This document shows, piece after piece, positions 17,304 through 25,477 of a stretch of DNA of 64,000 nt. The notes beneath the pieces are model-generated. The model was not told the DNA's origin. It ran no database searches and saw only the letters and a list, made by a program, of their open reading frames with translations. Every line of letters starts with the position of its first letter. Position 1 is the first letter of the stretch. A program made the translations under genes and the position numbers. The stretch comes from Umezawaea endophytica (GTDB lineage: Bacteria; Actinomycetota; Actinomycetes; Mycobacteriales; Pseudonocardiaceae): assembly GCF_025061645.1 (NCBI RefSeq), contig NZ_JANYMP010000001.1:447591-511590 (forward strand), read 5' to 3'.

Positions 17304-19388
17304 TCAGCTCAGGAAGTGGTCGAGCGTCAGGGGCAGGTCCCGGACGCGGACGCCGGTCGCGTGGTGCGCGGCGTTGGCGATGGCGGCGGCGGTGCCCACG
17401 ATGCCGATCTCGCCGATCCCCTTGGTGCCCATGGGGTTGACGTGCGGGTCGTGCTCGTCGATCCAGAGCGCCTCCACCCGCGGGACGTCGGCGTTGGCGG
17501 CGATGTGGTACTCGGCGAAGTCGTGGTTGACGACGTGGCCGAACCGCTCGTCGAGCACGCTCCGCTCGTGCAGCGCCATCGACAGGCCCATGGTCATGCC
17601 GCCGACGAGCTGCGACCGCGCCAGGCGGGGGTTCACGACCCGCCCCACCGCGAAGACGCCCAGCAGCCGGGAGACCCGCACCTCGCCGGTGTCGACGTGC
17701 ACCCGGACCTCCGCGAACTGCGCGCCGAACGCGTGCTTCGCGTACTCGTCGGAGGCGTCGTCCTCCGGCATCGTCGCGGTCAGCTCGTCGCCCTCGTCGG
17801 GGTCGTCGCCGAACTTGGCGCGGAACTCCCGAGCGGCGGCCACCACGGTCGACCCCCACGACGTGATGCCGGACGACCCGCCCGCGACGGTGGCCTTGGG
17901 CAGGTCGGTGTCGCCGATCCGCAGCTCGACGTCGGCGAACTCCACGCCGAGCGCGTCGGCGGCGACCTGGGCGAGCGAGGTCCACGTGCCGGTGCCGATG
18001 TCGGCGGCCCCGATCTCCACCCGGAAGCGCCCGTCGACGGTGCGGCGGACGGTCGCGGCCGACCCCGGCATCTTGTTGACCGGGTACGTCGACGACGCGA
18101 CCCCCGTGCCCACCAGCCAGTCCGACTCGCGGCGGGAGCGCGGGGCCGGGTCGCGGTCGTCCCACCCGAACCTGCGCGCGCCCTCCCGCAGGCAGGCGAC
18201 GAGGTTGCGGCTGGAGAACGGTTTGCCCGACTCGGGCTCCACCTCCGGCTCGTTGCGGACGCGGAACTCGACCGGGTCGACGCCGCAGGCGATGGCCAGT
18301 TCGTCGACGGCGCTCTCCAGGGCGAACATGCCGGGACACTCGCCGGGGGCGCGCATCCACGACGGCACGGGGACGTCCAGCGCGGCCAGCCGGTGCGTCG
18401 TGCTCCGGTGCGGCGCGGCGTACATCATCCTGCTCGGCACGGCCGTCTGCTCGGCGTACTCCTTGATCCGCGACGTCTGCTCCACCACGTCGACGGCGAC
18501 GGCGCGGAGCCAGCCGCCCTCGTCGCAGCCGAGGCGGACGCGCTGGATCGTGGGGGTGCGGTAGCCGACGAGGGAGAACATCTGCTGCCGGGTGAGGGCG
18601 AGCTTCACCGGTGTGCCGGGAACGGCCTTGGCCGCCAGCGCGGTGATGATCACGTTGACGTGCGCGGTGCCCTTGGAGCCGAACCCGCCGCCTACGTGCG
18701 GCGAGACGACCCGCACCCGCTCCGGGTCGAGCCCCAGCACCTCCGCCGCGGTGTCGCGGGTCGGGTGCACGCCCTGGGTGGAGTCGTGCAGGACCAGGTC
18801 GCCGTCCGACCAGAGCGCCGTGGTGGTGTGCGGCTCCATCGGGTTGTTGTTGTACCAGGCGGTGGTGTACGTGTGGTCGACGGTGAACGGCGCTTCCGCC
18901 ATGGCCGCGTCGACGTCCCCCTGCGAGGTGTCGGTCTCCGCGCCCGCGTTCACCTCCTCCGGCGCGTACAGGTCGTCGCGGTCGGCGCCCAGGTGGACGT
19001 CGTGGGGCGCCTCGTCGATCCGCACGTCGACGAGCGCGCCCGCCTGCCGGGCGATCTCCGGGGTGCGCGCGACCACGGCGGCGACGACCTGCCCGCGGAA
19101 GTCGACGTCGTGGGACTGGAGGACGGCCAGTTCGGCGTCGTCCGTGGACGCCAGGCGGGGCGCGTTGTCGGGCGTCAGCACCGCGAGCACGCCGTCGAGG
19201 GCCAGCGCCGCCTCGGCGTCGACCGAGGTCACCCGTCCCCGCGCGACCTCGGCCTGCACGAGGTGCAGGTACGCGGGGTCGGTCACCCGCTGGTCGCCCG
19301 CGTAGAGCGCGGTGCCGGTCACCTTCGCCGCACCCTCGACCCGCGCCGGGGAGGCGCCGAGCACGTGCGGTCGCAGCAGGTCGGTCAT
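17304..19388 (-). CDS. Molybdenum-cofactor subunit of xanthine-dehydrogenase-family aldehyde oxidoreductase
   Basis: A 694-residue catalytic subunit binding molybdopterin cytosine dinucleotide and oxidising aldehydes or N-heterocycles. Family signatures: AKVTGTALYAGD near the N-terminus, MEPHTTTA and GGGFGSKG for cofactor binding, SWMRAPGECPG, and the catalytic glutamate in GTKGIGEIGIVG near the C-terminus. Length (~700) and the separate FeS and FAD subunits match the PaoABC/YagTSR type rather than fused xanthine dehydrogenases. It is the last gene of a three-gene operon; its ATG overlaps the FAD-subunit stop (ATGA). No XdhC/PaoD-like cofactor insertase is seen nearby. The substrate cannot be read from sequence. 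Confidence 0.93.
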   Translation of the reverse strand: MTDLLRPHVLGASPARVEGAAKVTGTALYAGDQRVTDPAYLHLVQAEVARGRVTSVDAEAALALDGVLAVLTPDNAPRLASTDDAELAVLQSHDVDFRGQVVAAVVARTPEIARQAGALVDVRIDEAPHDVHLGADRDDLYAPEEVNAGAETDTSQGDVDAAMAEAPFTVDHTYTTAWYNNNPMEPHTTTALWSDGDLVLHDSTQGVHPTRDTAAEVLGLDPERVRVVSPHVGGGFGSKGTAHVNVIITALAAKAVPGTPVKLALTRQQMFSLVGYRTPTIQRVRLGCDEGGWLRAVAVDVVEQTSRIKEYAEQTAVPSRMMYAAPHRSTTHRLAALDVPVPSWMRAPGECPGMFALESAVDELAIACGVDPVEFRVRNEPEVEPESGKPFSSRNLVACLREGARRFGWDDRDPAPRSRRESDWLVGTGVASSTYPVNKMPGSAATVRRTVDGRFRVEIGAADIGTGTWTSLAQVAADALGVEFADVELRIGDTDLPKATVAGGSSGITSWGSTVVAAAREFRAKFGDDPDEGDELTATMPEDDASDEYAKHAFGAQFAEVRVHVDTGEVRVSRLLGVFAVGRVVNPRLARSQLVGGMTMGLSMALHERSVLDERFGHVVNHDFAEYHIAANADVPRVEALWIDEHDPHVNPMGTKGIGEIGIVGTAAAIANAAHHATGVRVRDLPLTLDHFLS

Positions 19389-20371
19389 CGTTCCCCCAGG
19401 CTCAGGTCACGCAGGGCGGACACCAGCGTGTTGCGGACCAGCGGCACCTTGAACCCGTTGTCGGGCAACGGCCTGGCCGCGGCGAGTTCGGCGTCGGCCG
19501 CCCGCCGGAACACCTCCTCCTCCGCCGGTGAGCCGAGCAGGACCTCCTCGGCCCGCCTGGCCCGCCACGGTTTGTGCGCCACCCCGCCGAGCGCGACGCG
19601 GACGTCGCGCACCACTCCCCCGTCGACCCGCAGCACCACCGCGACCGACACCAGCGCGAACGCGAACGAAGCCCGGTCCCGCACCTTCCGGTACAGCGAC
19701 CGCGTCCCGTCCGGCAGCGGCGGCAGGTCGACGGCGGTGATCAGGTCGGCGCGGGTCAGCACCGTGTCCCGGTCGGGTTCGTCACCGGGCAGCCGGTGCA
19801 GGTCGACCAGCGGCACGACGCGCTCACCGGCCGGGCCCCGCACGACGACCCGCGCGTCCAGCGCGGCCATCGCCACCGCCATGTCCGACGGGTGGGTCGC
19901 CACGCACTGCTCGGAGGCGCCCAGGACGGCGTGCTGGCGGTTGTAACCGCCGATCGCCGAGCACCCCGTGCCCGGCTCCCGCTTGTTGCACGGCGTCGAC
20001 ACGTCCTGGAAGTAGGAGCAGCGGGTGCGTTGCAGCAGGTTCCCGCCGGTCGTGGCCAGGTTGCGCAACTGGCCGCTCGCCCCGGACAGCAGTGCCCTCG
20101 CCAGCACGGGGTAGTCACGCAGGACGACCGGGTGGGCCGCCAGGTCGCTGTTGCGCGCGGTGGCGCCGATCCGGAGCCCGCCGTCCGGCAGTTCCTCCAC
20201 GCCGTCGAGCGCCAGCCCGCCGATGTCGACCACGACGTCCGGCGACGTGACGCCCAGCTTCATCCGGTCGACCAGGTTCGTCCCGCCCGCGAGGAACACC
20301 GCCTCGCGCGCGTCCGCCGTGGCGACCGCGCCCGCGACGTCGGTCGCGCGGTGGTAGTCGAAGGGGATCAC
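19385..20371 (-). CDS. FAD-binding subunit of aldehyde oxidoreductase, with extra Fe-S cysteines
   Basis: A 328-residue CO-dehydrogenase-type flavoprotein subunit that passes electrons from the molybdenum site's FeS centres through FAD. FAD motifs FLAGGTNLVDRMK and ATTGGNLLQRTRC are clear. A cysteine-rich insertion (C in RTRCSY, TPCNK, TGCSA and SEQCVA, residues ~117-160) matches the position of the [4Fe-4S] cluster described for PaoB-type subunits. The start is a GTG at 20371 in a GTGA overlap with the upstream stop; its stop overlaps the downstream ATG in the same way, so the three subunits are translationally coupled. Confidence 0.92.
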   Translation of the reverse strand: MIPFDYHRATDVAGAVATADAREAVFLAGGTNLVDRMKLGVTSPDVVVDIGGLALDGVEELPDGGLRIGATARNSDLAAHPVVLRDYPVLARALLSGASGQLRNLATTGGNLLQRTRCSYFQDVSTPCNKREPGTGCSAIGGYNRQHAVLGASEQCVATHPSDMAVAMAALDARVVVRGPAGERVVPLVDLHRLPGDEPDRDTVLTRADLITAVDLPPLPDGTRSLYRKVRDRASFAFALVSVAVVLRVDGGVVRDVRVALGGVAHKPWRARRAEEVLLGSPAEEEVFRRAADAELAAARPLPDNGFKVPLVRNTLVSALRDLSLGER

Positions 20372-20871
20372 CGGGCGACGTCCTGGATCGCGTCGACGAT
20401 GTTCCCGTACGCGCCGCAGCGGCACAGGTTGCCGCTCATGCGCTCGCGGACCTCGTCGTCGGACAGTTCGACCGGGCCGGTCAGGTCGTCGGTGACGGCG
20501 CTGGGCCTGCCGTCCCGAGCCTCGGCGAGCATACCCACCGCCGAGCACACCTGGCCGGGCGTGCAGAACCCGCACTGGAACGCGTCCCGCTCGACGAAGG
20601 CCTCCTGGACCGGGTGGGGCCGTCCTCCCGCCCCGAGCCCTTCCGCGGTGGTGACGGTGGCGCCGTCGTGCGCGATGGCGAAGGTGAGGCAGGTGACGAC
20701 CCGCCGTCCCCCGAGCAGGACGGTGCACGACCCGCACTGCCCGTGGTCGCACCCCTTCTTGACCGAGGTCACACCCAATCCCTCGCGCAGCGCGTCCAGC
20801 AGGGTGGTCCTGCTGTCCACCCGCAGCGTCCGGGACCGACCGTCCACGTCCAGCTCGACGTCACCGTCCAC
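20368..20871 (-). CDS. [2Fe-2S] subunit of aldehyde oxidoreductase
   Basis: A 167-residue small subunit carrying two [2Fe-2S] clusters. The plant-ferredoxin-type motif GCDHGQCGSCTVL (residues ~40-52) and the second four-cysteine set CGFCTPGQ ... CRCG are both intact. The GTG start at 20871 follows GAGGAG. No twin-arginine signal peptide precedes the domain, unlike periplasmic PaoA, so the complex is predicted to be cytoplasmic. It is first in the operon and divergent from the Rsb gene cluster, with about 160 bp between the two start codons. Confidence 0.93.
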   Translation of the reverse strand: MDGDVELDVDGRSRTLRVDSRTTLLDALREGLGVTSVKKGCDHGQCGSCTVLLGGRRVVTCLTFAIAHDGATVTTAEGLGAGGRPHPVQEAFVERDAFQCGFCTPGQVCSAVGMLAEARDGRPSAVTDDLTGPVELSDDEVRERMSGNLCRCGAYGNIVDAIQDVAR

Positions 20872-21032
20872 GACCGACTCCTCGCCTCGTCACCCGTGGA
20901 GACTTCCCCGTGATCCGGGGTTCAACCCGCGAGTCACCCGACGGGGCGCACCCCCTTACGACCGCCACGCACCACGCGCCTGCCACCGCCGCACTAGTGT
21001 CTGGGCAAGGCATGGGGTACTAGGAGGATTGC

Positions 21033-21893
21033 GTGGTTGGCGAAGCAGAGCACGGGCACCGCTTGACCGAGTTGCTGCGGTCGAACACCGACGCGCTGGT
21101 CGCGGCGTGGGTCGAGGCCGTGGCGACGACGTTGCGCGGGCGGACGACCGGCGCGGAGCTGGAGCGGGACTTCCGCGAGCTGTTCACGTCGCTGCTGCCG
21201 GTGGCGTCCGGGGACGGCCGCGACCTGAGCGGACACGCCTACGCGGAGCTCAGGTCGCTGCTCGGCGACCTGTCGCGGTCGCGCGCCCGGCAGAACTTCA
21301 GCCCGTCGGAGACCGCGTCGAGCGTCTTCGCGCTCAAGCGGGTGGTGTTCGAGCTGGTCAACGGCCAGGACGACGCCGAGCTGTTCCGGCAGGTCCTGTC
21401 GTTCTCGACGCTGCTGGACGGGCTGGGCCTGCTGACGTTCGAGGCGTACGCCCGTGCCCGCGAGGAGATCATCAAAGAGCAGTCCGAGCAGTTGCTGGAG
21501 CTGACCACCCCCGTGGTCAAGCTGTGGGAGGGGGTGCTCGCGGTGCCGCTGGTCGGCACGCTGGACTCCGCCCGCACCCAGGTCGTGATGGAGAAGCTGC
21601 TCGAAGCGCTGGTCGAGACCGGCTCCGAGCACGCCATCATCGACATCACCGGTGTGCTCGCGGTCGACACGCAGGTCGCCCAGCACCTGCTCAAGACCGT
21701 GGTGGCCGCCCGCCTGATGGGCGCCGAGTGCACCATCTCGGGCATCCGCCCCCAGATCGCCCAGACGATCGTCGCGCTCGGCATCGAGTTCGGCGACATC
21801 GCGACCAAGGCCACGCTCGCCGACGCGCTGCGGCACGCGCTGCGCCGCGACGGCGTCGAGGTCGTGCGCAAGGGCGAGCGGGGGGCCCTCTGA
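21033..21893 (+). CDS. rsbR: RsbR-type stressosome STAS protein
   Basis: A 286-residue protein with an N-terminal helical sensor-like domain (~1-150, RsbRD_N-like) and a C-terminal STAS domain (~160-275; VVKLWEGVLAVPLVGTLDS and IIDITGVLAVDTQVAQHLL). RsbR proteins form the stressosome core with RsbS and release the kinase RsbT when phosphorylated. The STAS phosphosite region ends in a threonine-containing DITGVLAVDT, as expected. The GTG start at 21033 is preceded by AGGAGG. It is first of six tightly packed genes (overlaps of 1-13 nt or a 2-bp gap), which argues for one signalling pathway. Confidence 0.93.
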   Translation: MVGEAEHGHRLTELLRSNTDALVAAWVEAVATTLRGRTTGAELERDFRELFTSLLPVASGDGRDLSGHAYAELRSLLGDLSRSRARQNFSPSETASSVFALKRVVFELVNGQDDAELFRQVLSFSTLLDGLGLLTFEAYARAREEIIKEQSEQLLELTTPVVKLWEGVLAVPLVGTLDSARTQVVMEKLLEALVETGSEHAIIDITGVLAVDTQVAQHLLKTVVAARLMGAECTISGIRPQIAQTIVALGIEFGDIATKATLADALRHALRRDGVEVVRKGERGAL

Positions 21894-22279
21894 TGGAACG
21901 CGTGCCGATCCTCAAGATCGGCGGTGTGCTGCTCGTCTCGATCCAGATCGACCTCCAGGACCAGAGCGTGCTCGCGCTCCAGGAGGACCTGGCCGAGAAG
22001 ATCAGCGCCACCGGCGCTCACGGGGTCGTCATCGACATCTCCGCGGTGGAGATCGTCGACTCGTTCATCGGCCGGATGTTCGCCACCATCGCGTCCATCT
22101 CCCGGCTGTTCGACGCGGACACCGTCGTGGTCGGGATGCGGCCCGCCGTGGCGATCACCCTGGTCGAGCTGGGCCTCACGCTCGGTGGCGTGCGGACCGC
22201 GCTGGACCTCGAACGCGGGATGAGGATCCTGGAGAACATCGGTCGCGAACGCGGGCGCACCGGCCTGGAGGCTCGGTGA
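21893..22279 (+). CDS. rsbS: RsbS-type single-domain STAS protein
   Basis: A 128-residue STAS-only protein: MERVPILKIGGVLLVSIQIDL at the start and DISAVEIVDSFIGRM around the expected phospho-serine. RsbS is the scaffold that holds RsbT in the stressosome until phosphorylated. The ATG overlaps the RsbR stop (TGATG), and its own stop overlaps the RsbT GTG (GTGA). Confidence 0.94.
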   Translation: MERVPILKIGGVLLVSIQIDLQDQSVLALQEDLAEKISATGAHGVVIDISAVEIVDSFIGRMFATIASISRLFDADTVVVGMRPAVAITLVELGLTLGGVRTALDLERGMRILENIGRERGRTGLEAR

Positions 22280-22689
22280 CACCCCGGTCCGACGGGCCGG
22301 AGGAACTCCCCATCAGGGCGGACGACGATGTGGTGAGGGTGCGCCAGCTCGTGCGCACCTACGCCCAGCAGGTCAAGCTGTCGCTCGTGGACCAGACGAA
22401 GCTCGTGACGGCCGCCAGCGAGCTGGCGCGCAACACGCTGGTCTACGGCGGCGGCGGTTTCGCGCGGGTGGAGATCATCACCGCGGACGGTCGCACCGGG
22501 ATCCGGGCGTCGTTCCACGACGAGGGGCCGGGCATCCCGGACCTCTCGCTCGCGCTGGCCGACGGCTGGAGCAGCGGCAAGGGGATGGGGCTCGGGCTGT
22601 CCGGCGCGCGCAGGCTGGTCGACGAGTTCGACCTGGACTCCGAGGTCGGCCGCGGCACGGTCGTGATGGTGGTGAAGTGGAAGCGCTGA
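22276..22689 (+). CDS. rsbT: RsbT-type serine/threonine switch kinase
   Basis: A 137-residue GHKL-fold kinase. The N-box region (ASELARNTLVYGGGG) and G-boxes (DEGPGIPD, GMGLGLSGARRL) are intact, with a family-typical length. RsbT phosphorylates RsbR and RsbS and then activates a downstream partner, classically an RsbU phosphatase. The GTG start at 22276 overlaps the RsbS stop by three bases; the next gene overlaps its end by 13 nt. The likely downstream target here is one of the two SpoIIE/PP2C phosphatases in the same operon. Confidence 0.94.
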   Translation: MTPRSDGPEELPIRADDDVVRVRQLVRTYAQQVKLSLVDQTKLVTAASELARNTLVYGGGGFARVEIITADGRTGIRASFHDEGPGIPDLSLALADGWSSGKGMGLGLSGARRLVDEFDLDSEVGRGTVVMVVKWKR

Positions 22690-23714
22690 GCGAGCCCACG
22701 TGCCTGCCCGTTGCCGAGGACGTCACCTGGATCAGGGTCGAGGAGCCCGCCGAGGCGGGTCGCGTCCGGCGGGCCGCCACGGCGCTGGCCGAGAGGCTGG
22801 CGTTCCCCGCCGCGCGGGTGGCGGAGATCGGTGTGGCGGTGACCGAGATCGCCACGAACCTGCACAAGCACGCCCGTGAAGGGGTGGTGCTGGTGCGGTC
22901 GGTGCGCGGCACGACCGAGGCGGCCGTCGAACTGCTGGCCGTCGACGGCGGGCCCGGCATCCGCGACGTCGGCCTGGCGTTCGAGGACGGCCACTCCACC
23001 ACGGGCACGCTCGGTGTGGGCCTCGGTGCCGTCAACCGGCTGGCCGACTCGTGCGCGATCACCTCGCGACCGGGTCGGGGTACGGCGCTGTCCGCGCGCT
23101 TCCACCCGCGTCGCGGCCCGCACGCCGAGTTCCCCGAGGACGTCGCCGCGGGCGTGACCCGCGCGATCGGGGGTGAAGAGGTCTGCGGCGACTCCTACGC
23201 CATCCGCCGGAGCCCCGGCAGGCTGTCGCTGATGATGTGCGACGGGTCCGGGCACGGCCCGCTGGCGGCGACCGCGTCGCAGGCGGCGGTCCGGCTGTTC
23301 TGCTCCCTGTCCCCCACCGCCCCGGAGGACGTGGTCGCCCGCATCCACCGGGAACTGCGCGGTACCCGCGGCGGTGCGGTCGCGGTCGCGGAGGTCGACC
23401 TGGTGGCCCGCACGGTCCGGTACGCCGGGCTGGGCAACATCGGCGCCGCCGTGGTCGGCGACGGTCAGAAGCGCGGCATGGTCTCGGTCCCCGGTGTCGC
23501 CGGGTACCAGGCGCGCACGATCCGCGCGTTCGACTACCCGCTGCCCGACGACGGGGTCGTGGTCATGCACTCCGACGGCCTCACCGAACGCTGGACGGTG
23601 GAGCACGACGACGACCTGATGAGCGCGGCCCCGCTGGTGGTCGCGGGCAGTCTGCTGCGCGACGCGGGCGTGCGCAAGGACGACGCCTGCGTCCTCGTGG
23701 CGCAGACTTACTGA
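22677..23714 (+). CDS. Fused GHKL ATPase / SpoIIE-type PP2C phosphatase (RsbX-like)
   Basis: A 345-residue fusion. Residues ~15-140 form a second RsbW/RsbT-like ATPase domain (VTEIATNLHKHA N-box, DGGPGIRD and GVGLGAVNRL G-boxes). Residues ~150-345 form a PP2C/SpoIIE phosphatase (MMCDGSGHG, GLGNIGAAV, VVMHSDGLTERW). Such fusions sit beside RsbT in many actinobacteria and are thought to reset the stressosome as RsbX does. The GTG start at 22677 lies inside rsbT, implying coupled translation. Which substrates each half acts on is not shown by sequence. Confidence 0.9.
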   Translation: MEALSEPTCLPVAEDVTWIRVEEPAEAGRVRRAATALAERLAFPAARVAEIGVAVTEIATNLHKHAREGVVLVRSVRGTTEAAVELLAVDGGPGIRDVGLAFEDGHSTTGTLGVGLGAVNRLADSCAITSRPGRGTALSARFHPRRGPHAEFPEDVAAGVTRAIGGEEVCGDSYAIRRSPGRLSLMMCDGSGHGPLAATASQAAVRLFCSLSPTAPEDVVARIHRELRGTRGGAVAVAEVDLVARTVRYAGLGNIGAAVVGDGQKRGMVSVPGVAGYQARTIRAFDYPLPDDGVVVMHSDGLTERWTVEHDDDLMSAAPLVVAGSLLRDAGVRKDDACVLVAQTY

Positions 23715-23716
23715 CC

Positions 23717-25477
23717 ATGGACGCCGACGTGCACGCCGACCTGACGCGGATGACCATCCGTGGCGAGTCGGACGTGTTCCAGCTCCGCGGCCGGGGCAGG
23801 CAGGTCGCCGCGGCCGTCGGGCTGGACAGCCAGGACCAGATCCGGGTGGCGACCGCGCTCAGCGACGTCGGCCGGGAGCTGGTCCGGCAGTCCGCCGAGG
23901 CCACCGCCGTCTTCCGGCTGCGGCTCAGCCCCGTCCTCGCGCTCGTGGTGGACCTCGACTGGGTCGGCGGGATCACCTCGACGGGTCCCGGCTGGCACAC
24001 GGCGCGGATGCTCCTGCACTCCGTCGAGCTGGACCAGGGCGTCGGCGGGGGCACCATCACGATGGTGCGGCACCTGCCCTCCGGGGTGCTGGCGCCGTCG
24101 CCGGAGCAGGTCGACGGGATCCGCGGCGCCCTGGGCGCGAAGACCGAGGGCAGCGCGCTGGACGAGCTGCGGGCCCAGAACCAGGAGCTGCTCGAGACGC
24201 TGGAGGACCTGGAGCACAAGCGCCAGGAGCTGGAGCGGGCCAACGACGAGCTGGAGGAGACCAACCGGGGTGTCGTCGCGCTGTACAAGGAGCTGTCCGA
24301 CGAGCTGGAACAGACCAACACCGGCGTCGTGGCGCTCTACGCCGAACTGGACGAGAAGACCACCCAGTTGCGCCTGGCCGCCGAGGCGCGCACCCGGTTC
24401 TGGTCCAACATCAGCCACGAGCTGCGCACCCCGGTCAACTCCGTCGTCGGCCTGACCAGACTGCTCGCCGTGCCGGGCGCCGATCCGCTCACCGACGACC
24501 AGCGCAGGCAGGTGGAGCTCATCAACGACTCCGGCACGACGCTGCTCGCGCTGGTGAACGAGCTGCTGGACACCGCGAAGGCCGAGTCCGGCAGCCTGCG
24601 GCCGAAGCCCGCGCCGGTCGACCTGGCGTACATGTTCGTGCAGCTCCGCGGCGCGCTGCGGCCGATGATCCGCTCGGGCGAGGTCCGGTTCGTCGTCGAC
24701 GAAGACCTGCCTCCGCTGCCCGTGCTCGTCACCGACGGCACGATGCTCGTGCGGATCCTGCGCAACCTGCTGTCCAATGGGCTCAAGTTCACCGAGCGCG
24801 GCGAGGTCCGGCTGTCCGTCGTCGAGGACGGCGACGCCCTCCGCTTCCTCGTCACCGACACCGGCATCGGCATCCCGACCGACCAGCAGGACCGGGTGTT
24901 CGAGGAGTTCCACCAGGTGCCGAGCCGCCTCCAGACCGGGCTCACGGGCACCGGGCTCGGGCTGTCCTACGCGCGCAGGCTCAGCGAGATCCTCGGCGGG
25001 GACCTGACGCTGACCAGCACTCCGGGGCAGGGCACCGAGGTGGCGCTCAGGCTGCCGCTCGGGGCCGTGGCGGACATCCCGCTGACCGCTCTCGGGAACA
25101 CCCTGCTGGTCGAGGGCGACGACGACTCCCGCGCCCGGCTGCGGGCGGAGATCACCGCTCTCACCGACGACGTGGTCGAGGCGAAGGACGGGCGGGCGGC
25201 GCTCAGCGCGGCCACCGGCAGGCGGCCTGACCTGATCTTCCTCGACGCCGAGGCGCCGCTGGTGACTGGTGGCGAGGTGCTGGCGGTGCTCCGCCGGGAC
25301 CCGGTCCTGTGCCGAGTTCCCGTGGTGGTGGTTTGCTCGGACGACCCTGGCGGTACCGAACTCATGGCGGCCACCTTGGGCGCCTCCCTGCTCGCCCGGT
25401 CGGCGATCTCGCCGGAGTCGGTGAGGCAGGCGATCCGGGAAGCCCACGTGGCGGTGCGAAGGACGGTGTCCAGTTGA
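23717..25477 (+). CDS. Hybrid sensor histidine kinase with coiled coil and degenerate receiver
   Basis: A 586-residue soluble kinase without membrane segments. The N-terminal ~145 residues resemble a GHKL/anti-sigma-like fold, followed by a long coiled coil (~150-228) containing two related ELxxTNxGVVALYxEL units. The HisKA domain (phospho-histidine near 235 in NISHELRTP) and HATPase (N-box LRNLLSNGLKF, DTGIGIP, GTGLGLSYARRL) follow. A C-terminal receiver-like domain (~455-580) keeps an aspartate in FLDAEAP but lacks the conserved KP lysine. The start is an ATG two bases after the previous stop. It probably feeds a redox, light or internal signal into the Rsb pathway; the signal is unknown. 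Confidence 0.9.
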   Translation: MDADVHADLTRMTIRGESDVFQLRGRGRQVAAAVGLDSQDQIRVATALSDVGRELVRQSAEATAVFRLRLSPVLALVVDLDWVGGITSTGPGWHTARMLLHSVELDQGVGGGTITMVRHLPSGVLAPSPEQVDGIRGALGAKTEGSALDELRAQNQELLETLEDLEHKRQELERANDELEETNRGVVALYKELSDELEQTNTGVVALYAELDEKTTQLRLAAEARTRFWSNISHELRTPVNSVVGLTRLLAVPGADPLTDDQRRQVELINDSGTTLLALVNELLDTAKAESGSLRPKPAPVDLAYMFVQLRGALRPMIRSGEVRFVVDEDLPPLPVLVTDGTMLVRILRNLLSNGLKFTERGEVRLSVVEDGDALRFLVTDTGIGIPTDQQDRVFEEFHQVPSRLQTGLTGTGLGLSYARRLSEILGGDLTLTSTPGQGTEVALRLPLGAVADIPLTALGNTLLVEGDDDSRARLRAEITALTDDVVEAKDGRAALSAATGRRPDLIFLDAEAPLVTGGEVLAVLRRDPVLCRVPVVVVCSDDPGGTELMAATLGASLLARSAISPESVRQAIREAHVAVRRTVSS

